Assembly: GCA_003164075.1 (NCBI GenBank) | Contig: PLRZ01000182.1 | Coordinates: forward strand, 17,786-28,111 | From: Bryobacterales bacterium | Lineage (GTDB): Bacteria > Acidobacteriota > Terriglobia > Bryobacterales > Bryobacteraceae | Direction: 5' to 3' | Length of the DNA stretch: 10,326 nt | Part shown: positions 7,744 through 10,326 of the stretch, in pieces | Numbering within the stretch: position 1 is the stretch's first letter | Layout of the letters: the number at the start of each line of letters is the position of its first letter | Notes under the pieces: model-generated | Told to the model about the DNA's origin: nothing | Seen by the model: the letters and a program-made list of their open reading frames with translations, nothing else | Databases searched by the model: none | Translations under genes and position numbers: made by a program

Positions 7744-7820
7744 GCCTACGTCGCATTGTCGGAGAAGCGGCTCTATTGATAGCGATGGCGCTGACCGCGT
7801 CGTGGCTGTTCAGGAGCTGA
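7740..7820 (+). CDS. 26-residue single-pass membrane micropeptide, coupled by GTGA overlap
   Basis: A 26-residue frame starting with GTG, whose last two bases are the first two of the preceding TGA (GTGA overlap). GGGGGA lies 6 bases upstream. The N-terminus is short and basic (MSLRR), followed by a hydrophobic helix IVGEAALLIAMALTASWLF and a terminal RS. The single Glu9 within the helix is unusual. With the basic end at the N-terminus, the predicted orientation is opposite to that of the two Tad micropeptides. It is the last frame before the repeat island. Tight coupling to the large membrane protein suggests a partner subunit, but no homologue is recognised. The main doubt is that so short a frame could arise by chance; the ribosome binding site and stop overlap argue against that. 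Confidence 0.55.
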   Translation: MSLRRIVGEAALLIAMALTASWLFRS

Positions 7821-7940
7821 TCGCGTGCGCTGTTGTGGGGCGGGCAATCCTGCCTGCAACCGCCTTGCAGCCGGAGTGCCGCGCGGTGCGCGGTCCATGG
7901 GAGTCTGAAACTGCGGATCGGGCTGACGAGGGGTCAACAG

Positions 7941-7960
7941 CTTACGAGCAGTTTCCAGAG
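7941..7960. repeat. Direct repeat flanking the large hairpin, left copy
   Basis: CTTACGAGCAGTTTCCAGAG matches the right copy at 8141-8160 at 17 of 20 positions. The pair brackets the hairpin at 8003-8107 at roughly equal distances (42 and 33 bases). It could mark an old duplication of the repeat unit. Confidence 0.45.
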
Positions 7961-8002
7961 TGTCAGGGTCGGGTGGACTGGGAACATGGCGAGAGATCCG
8001 AT

Positions 8003-8107
8003 CCGAGGTGGGGCAGGCGGTGCTCGCCTGCCGGTCGGCCCGCGCTGAACCGAGCCGGCTGCCCAAACAGAATAGAAGGCAGGCGCGCACCGCCTGCCCC
8101 ACCTCGG
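8003..8107. repeat. Large inverted-repeat element (REP/MITE-like hairpin)
   Basis: The arms 8003-8023 and 8087-8107 are perfect 21-base reverse complements (beginning CCGAGGTGGGGCAGGCGG). After one mismatch (8024 against 8086), a further 8 pairs follow (8025-8032 with 8078-8085), giving 30-base arms with one mismatch around a 45-base loop. The loop itself can fold partly (TCGG 8035-8038 with CCGA 8050-8053). There is no T-run, so termination is not its obvious role. The perfect outer arms imply recent spread or selection on the structure. No coding capacity is seen. Confidence 0.8.
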
Positions 8108-8140
8108 GGAGTCATCCCAGGTCTGACAGAGAATCGAGAA

Positions 8141-8160
8141 CTTGCGAGCAGTTTCTGGAG
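8141..8160. repeat. Direct repeat flanking the large hairpin, right copy
   Basis: CTTGCGAGCAGTTTCTGGAG, 17 of 20 positions identical to 7941-7960 in the same orientation. All three differences are transitions (A/G, C/T, A/G), as expected for two ageing copies. Confidence 0.45.
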
Positions 8161-8188
8161 AGGCGGCTTCTCAGGTCGTGCTACGAAA

Positions 8189-8221
8189 GAGCCGTGCAAC
8201 GCTCCCTGACCTTCGCGGCTC
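8189..8221. repeat. Dispersed 22-base repeat, copy B, with flanking stem
   Basis: Bases 8200-8221 match copy A (5159-5180) at 19 of 22 positions. Here the 3' end CGCGGCTC (8214-8221) can also pair with GAGCCGTG (8189-8196) with one G-U pair, so this copy lies within a possible hairpin. This links the island to the gap before the DUF362 gene as sites of the same repeat family. Confidence 0.55.
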
Positions 8222-8308
8222 GGTATGCAGCCTCAGTCCGAGACGTGTATTCCGCGAGACTCAATCGAACGCCTTCCCAGAGGGCTCTGTCCATGATTGC
8301 CCGCCCCG

Positions 8309-8632
8309 CTACCGCACCATCGGACCGGGCGACGCCAGCAGCACCATCAGGTTCCACACCACCAGCCCGCCATACCAGTACGAGACCCAGCGGATCAGAT
8401 GATTCTTCTTGTAATAAATGCACAGGGCGCCCAAGCCCAGTGACAGGACCTTGGAAATCATTACGCCGAAAGCCGGCCCGGCGTACATCAACATACGGAT
8501 GAACGGGCTGGCTTCCTTTGCTCCCAGTTTGAAACCCACCAGCGTGGTCAGGAGGTCCAACAACTGCAGGTAGATAAATATGTAGGTGATGGCCATCAGC
8601 GGCTTCCGGTTATTGTTATCGGCATTCTCCAA
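8309..8632 (-). CDS. DUF5658-like small membrane protein
   Basis: A 107-residue protein with about three hydrophobic helices (12-33, 52-73, 82-101). The pattern LLDLLTTLVGFKLGAKEASPF (24-44) and the later single Lys (61) in a helix match what I know of DUF5658 membrane proteins; their function is unknown. The longest frame starts at a TTG (8632-8630) without a good ribosome binding site. An internal ATG at 8596-8594 (residue 13) would remove the polar MENADNNNRKPL and start directly before helix one. The frame is closed by a stop at 8693-8695, so no longer form exists. It is transcribed divergently from the FHA-cyclase gene, and its stop codon touches the edge of the repeat island. Confidence 0.75.
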   Translation of the reverse strand: MENADNNNRKPLMAITYIFIYLQLLDLLTTLVGFKLGAKEASPFIRMLMYAGPAFGVMISKVLSLGLGALCIYYKKNHLIRWVSYWYGGLVVWNLMVLLASPGPMVR

Positions 8633-8733
8633 AAATAGTTTAACCGCAGACCCTCGAAAGATAGCGGCCGCAAATGTACCCTTCGTACTACTTCAGGCAG
8701 CTCCACCCAGTACAAAACAAACAATTTAAGAGA

Positions 8734-8763
8734 TCCGGTTCTATTACCGGAAATCGTTTCCGG
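8734..8763. promoter_or_regulatory. Overlapping inverted repeats in the divergent intergenic region
   Basis: TCCGGT (8734-8739) pairs with ACCGGA (8746-8751). CCGGAAA (8747-8753) pairs with TTTCCGG (8757-8763) around the 3-base centre TCG. The two inverted repeats share the middle arm, so as RNA hairpins they exclude each other, and as DNA they form three related half-sites. They lie 20 bases before the GTG of the FHA-cyclase gene. An operator or a 5' leader switch are both possible. Confidence 0.5.
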
Positions 8764-8783
8764 CGTTCTGCTAAATTGGAGCA

Positions 8784-9740
8784 GTGACACCAACCGCCGT
8801 GGAAGCATTTCTGCTTCTGGAATCTACCGGCCGGCGCTTCCCTTTGGCCACTGGCCAATCGTGGGCGATTGGCCGCGGCGACGGCTGCGCGATCATGCTG
8901 GATAGCCGCTCGGTCTCCCGCCTGCACGCGCTGATCCAGCGCAAAGACGGTGGTGAGTACTCGCTGGTGGACTTGGGCAGCCGCAACGGTTCCTTCATCA
9001 ATGCCCGGCGCGTGAGCCTGCCGTTGCTTCTGAACGACAAGGACCGGCTGGTTTTCGGCGACCAGGAATTGATCTTCCGCAATCCGCTGGCCTCCAACTC
9101 GAATTTCGGGGAGCGTGAGATCACCACGCGCAATATGCCCACCACCGCGCTGCATACCCACAGCCTGACTACCATCGTAGTGGTGGATATCCGCGACTTC
9201 ACGCCACTGGCGCGCCAGGTTCCGGAGGCGCTGCTGTCGCAGACCATCGGTACCTGGTTTCTGCGTTCCGGCCAGATCAGCCAGCGATTGGGGAGTTGGG
9301 CGCAAAAATATATCGGCGACGCGGTGATGGCCGTGTGGGTGCACGATCGCGTCGAGAGCATCGGCGTCGACCTGGTGCGCGCGCTCCGCGCCATCAGCGA
9401 GATCAACGCCGCCACTGCGGAGATCAGCCGCACGCTTCCGCTGCCCGCGCCACTGCGGATTGGGGCGGGAGTGAACACCGGTCCGGCGATTGTCGGCGGG
9501 TCGGAGTACACGGCGCTGGGCGACACGGTGAACGCGGCGTTCCGTCTGGAGGCCGCCACCAAGCAGATCGGCTTCGGGGTAGCTCTGGGCGAGCGGACTT
9601 TCGCGGAACTGGGGCTGGCACAGGACGGTCCGTTCTCCCGCCGCGAAGTGGAATTGAAGGGCTACGACGGTCCCAGCACTGCATGGGGAATCTCCTTCGA
9701 ATCGCTCTTCGAATTTCTGCGGACGCGGACGGATCCGTAG
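8784..9740 (+). CDS. FHA domain-class III adenylate/guanylate cyclase fusion
   Basis: A soluble 318-residue protein joining a phosphothreonine-binding FHA domain to a class III nucleotide cyclase. FHA signs are IGRGDGCAIML (29-39), SVSRLH (43-48) and LGSRNGSFIN (64-73). Cyclase signs are VVVDIRDFT (132-140) with metal Asp135, KYIGDAVMAVW (175-185) with Lys175 and metal Asp179, and YTALGDTVNAAFRLEA (242-257) with Asn250 and Arg254. All residues needed for a homodimeric active site seem present in one chain; Lys175 with Glu241/Thr243 fits ATP rather than GTP use, by analogy. No transmembrane segment is seen, so input is likely a phosphoprotein of a Ser/Thr kinase. The start is GTG at 8784 with GGAG only 2 bases before it; GTG at 8799 is an alternative that keeps the FHA domain whole. 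Confidence 0.9.
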   Translation: MTPTAVEAFLLLESTGRRFPLATGQSWAIGRGDGCAIMLDSRSVSRLHALIQRKDGGEYSLVDLGSRNGSFINARRVSLPLLLNDKDRLVFGDQELIFRNPLASNSNFGEREITTRNMPTTALHTHSLTTIVVVDIRDFTPLARQVPEALLSQTIGTWFLRSGQISQRLGSWAQKYIGDAVMAVWVHDRVESIGVDLVRALRAISEINAATAEISRTLPLPAPLRIGAGVNTGPAIVGGSEYTALGDTVNAAFRLEAATKQIGFGVALGERTFAELGLAQDGPFSRREVELKGYDGPSTAWGISFESLFEFLRTRTDP

Positions 9741-9750
9741 GGGGGATTGT

Positions 9751-9779
9751 TTGACGGGCGAATGGGGCGTTGCTACCGT
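9751..9779 (+). promoter_or_regulatory. Sigma-70-type promoter of the toxin-antitoxin operon
   Basis: TTGACG (9751-9756) and TACCGT (9774-9779) are separated by 17 bases, and TGC directly precedes the second box, an extended -10 arrangement. The distance to the antitoxin ATG fits a short leader. The -10 box itself matches the consensus at only three positions, so this is a reasonable but unproven call. Confidence 0.45.
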
Positions 9780-9794
9780 GGGACCAACACCACG
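9777..9794. promoter_or_regulatory. Candidate operator at the toxin-antitoxin promoter
   Basis: CGTGG (9777-9781) and CCACG (9790-9794) form an inverted repeat spanning the expected transcription start. Type II antitoxins usually repress their own promoter by binding such sites. The arms are only 5 bases, so chance is possible. Confidence 0.35.
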
Positions 9795-9814
9795 ACCCAA
9801 AGGAGACACGGGGC

Positions 9815-10006
9815 ATGACCGGAATCCAGTTCGTGACCGATGAGAAGGGCCGCAAGGTGGCCGTTCAAATCGATCTGAAAAAACACGGCGCAAGATTGGA
9901 AGATTTTTGGGACGGGCTGCTTTCGGAATCGCGTCGCAAAGAAAAGGGAATACCGCTTGAAAAAATCAAAGCGGACCTCGTCAAGCGCGGTCGCTTGCGT
10001 GGGTAA
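9815..10006 (+). CDS. Antitoxin of a type II toxin-antitoxin pair
   Basis: A 63-residue protein starting at an ATG with AAAGGAG (9799-9805) 9 bases upstream; the longer frame from 9770 is not needed. The sequence begins with a probable strand pair, IQFVTDEKGRKVAVQID (4-20), in the style of antitoxins whose N-terminus reads 'xxFVTDExGxxxAVxxxL'. It continues with a helix (about 28-45) and a basic C-terminus (IKADLVKRGRLRG) likely to contact the toxin. No clear HTH or ribbon-helix-helix motif is certain. The stop overlaps the toxin start region, as usual for these pairs. It should neutralise the downstream RelE-type nuclease and probably autoregulates the operon. Confidence 0.8.
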   Translation: MTGIQFVTDEKGRKVAVQIDLKKHGARLEDFWDGLLSESRRKEKGIPLEKIKADLVKRGRLRG

Positions 10007-10262
10007 TTATTCCGTCGAGATAAAGCCGTTGGCACGGAAGGAACTCGAAGCGTTGACGGATGGCGTATTGGCCCGCGTCGTCAGGAAAATCGAGTCATTG
10101 GGCCACGTGCCGCGGCCGACGGGGTGCAAGAAGCTGAAGGGCTACACAGATCAGTGGCGTGTCCGGGTGGGTGACTGGCGTGTGGTGTACATCATCGACG
10201 ACACGGCGAAGCTCGTCAGTGTCACGCGCATTGCACACCGGCGCGAGGTGTACGAACGATGA
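9999..10262 (+). CDS. relE: RelE/ParE-superfamily toxin (mRNA interferase-like)
   Basis: An 87-residue toxin of the RelE fold. Recognisable blocks are YSVEIKPLARKELEAL (4-19), CKKLKGYTDQWRVRVGDWRVVY (43-64) and SVTRIAHRREVYER (74-87). Basic residues Lys44, Lys45, Lys47, Arg54, Arg61 and Arg77 and the late Tyr85 correspond in pattern to the RNA-cleaving set of RelE, so ribosome-dependent mRNA cleavage is likelier than the gyrase poisoning of ParE. The frame opens upstream to a TTG at 9957, but that would overlap 50 bases of the antitoxin and add a Ser/Lys-rich tail not seen in the family. The GTG at 9999 gives the normal N-terminus and an 8-base overlap, so translation is coupled to the antitoxin. 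Confidence 0.88.
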   Translation: MGNYSVEIKPLARKELEALTDGVLARVVRKIESLGHVPRPTGCKKLKGYTDQWRVRVGDWRVVYIIDDTAKLVSVTRIAHRREVYER

Positions 10263-10326
10263 GCGCCGCGCGCTGCGTGAACGCCGACGATGCGCCTGCC
10301 GGGGCCGTCCGCTCCCCGGCGCGAAG
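10259..10326 (+). CDS. Possible start of a further reading frame, cut by the window end
   Basis: An ATG overlaps the toxin stop as ATGA (10259-10262) and its frame stays open for 22 codons to the window edge (MSAARCVNADDAPAGAVRSP...). The overlap suggests a coupled third gene, but so short an open stretch is expected by chance in DNA this GC-rich, and a hairpin lies within it. Weak call. Confidence 0.2.
   Translation, partial: MSAARCVNADDAPAGAVRSPAR
10298..10320 (+). other. GC-rich hairpin after the toxin gene
   Basis: GCCGGGG (10298-10304) pairs perfectly with CCCCGGC (10314-10320) around a 9-base loop. It may be the stem of a terminator for the toxin-antitoxin operon, but the window ends 6 bases later and no T-run can be seen. 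Confidence 0.35.

Larger units (their letters stand above)
7821..8308. repeat. Gene-free repeat island with multiple hairpins
   Basis: A 488-base stretch with no credible gene on either strand. It is bounded by a 15-base inverted pair, GTGGGGCGGGCAATC (7835-7849) and GATTGCCCGCCCCGC (8295-8309), matching at 14 of 15 positions; the right copy ends on the first base of the stop anticodon complement of the DUF5658 gene. Inside are a hairpin CTGCAA/TTGCAG (7854-7870), a hairpin CCGCGC/GCGCGG with a 3-base loop (7879-7893), the large hairpin at 8003-8107, two degenerate direct repeats and a copy of the 22-base dispersed repeat. No transposase fragment is visible in translation. It looks like a pile-up of small non-autonomous elements or REP-like sequences. 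Confidence 0.65.

Noticed and set aside
7820..8309. CRISPR array
   Set aside because: Repeats are few, degenerate and of mixed orientation, with no regular spacers and no cas genes.
7688..8502. Overlapping + strand frames of 173 and 180 codons through the repeat island
   Set aside because: They run through inverted repeats and the antisense of the DUF5658 gene, have no usable ribosome binding site and translate to Arg/Pro/Ser-rich noise.
8688..9893. 401-codon open frame on the - strand opposite the FHA-cyclase gene
   Set aside because: It spans a well-supported + strand gene and both flanks, and its translation shows no domain.

Overview
The window is high-GC bacterial DNA with short intergenic gaps. 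The gene content is a Tad pilus locus, DUF362 and DUF5658 proteins, an FHA-cyclase fusion and a RelE-type module. With the interspersed short hairpin repeats, this most resembles Acidobacteriota of the Solibacter/Bryobacter type. That placement is inferred from style and gene content; no rRNA or other marker gene is present.

Layout. (1) 1-4264: the 3' part of a Tad (Flp pilus) export operon on the + strand: the end of tadZ/cpaE, then tadA/cpaF, tadB and tadC, tightly packed. Two tiny genes of 32 and 31 codons follow. They encode related single-pass membrane peptides with polybasic tails, and a clear intrinsic terminator comes after them. (2) 4268-7820: a second + strand group. It holds a short alpha/alpha-toroid protein (prenyltransferase/squalene-cyclase repeat fold), a Tat-exported DUF362 lipoprotein, a polytopic membrane protein resembling GT-C glycosyltransferases, and a 26-residue membrane peptide whose GTG start overlaps the previous stop. 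(3) 7821-8308: a gene-free repeat island with several hairpins, including one with a 21-bp perfect arm, a pair of degenerate direct repeats and a near-perfect 15-bp inverted pair at its edges. (4) 8309-9740: a divergent pair, a small DUF5658-like membrane protein (- strand) and an FHA-class III nucleotide cyclase fusion (+ strand). Overlapping inverted repeats lie between them. (5) 9751-10262: a toxin-antitoxin operon with its own promoter-like sequence, followed by a GC-rich hairpin or the start of another reading frame at the window edge.

How the parts work together. TadA powers the TadB/TadC platform and TadZ positions the apparatus. The two micropeptides share the transcript and look like unrecognised membrane accessories. 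The toroid, DUF362 and membrane-protein genes read as one unit, but its function cannot be read from the sequence. The FHA-cyclase probably couples a phosphothreonine signal to cAMP synthesis. The toxin-antitoxin pair is an independent accessory module.

The strongest candidates for something undescribed are the tandem Tad-linked micropeptides, the overlap of their terminator with the possible N-terminus of the next gene, and the 26-residue coupled peptide.
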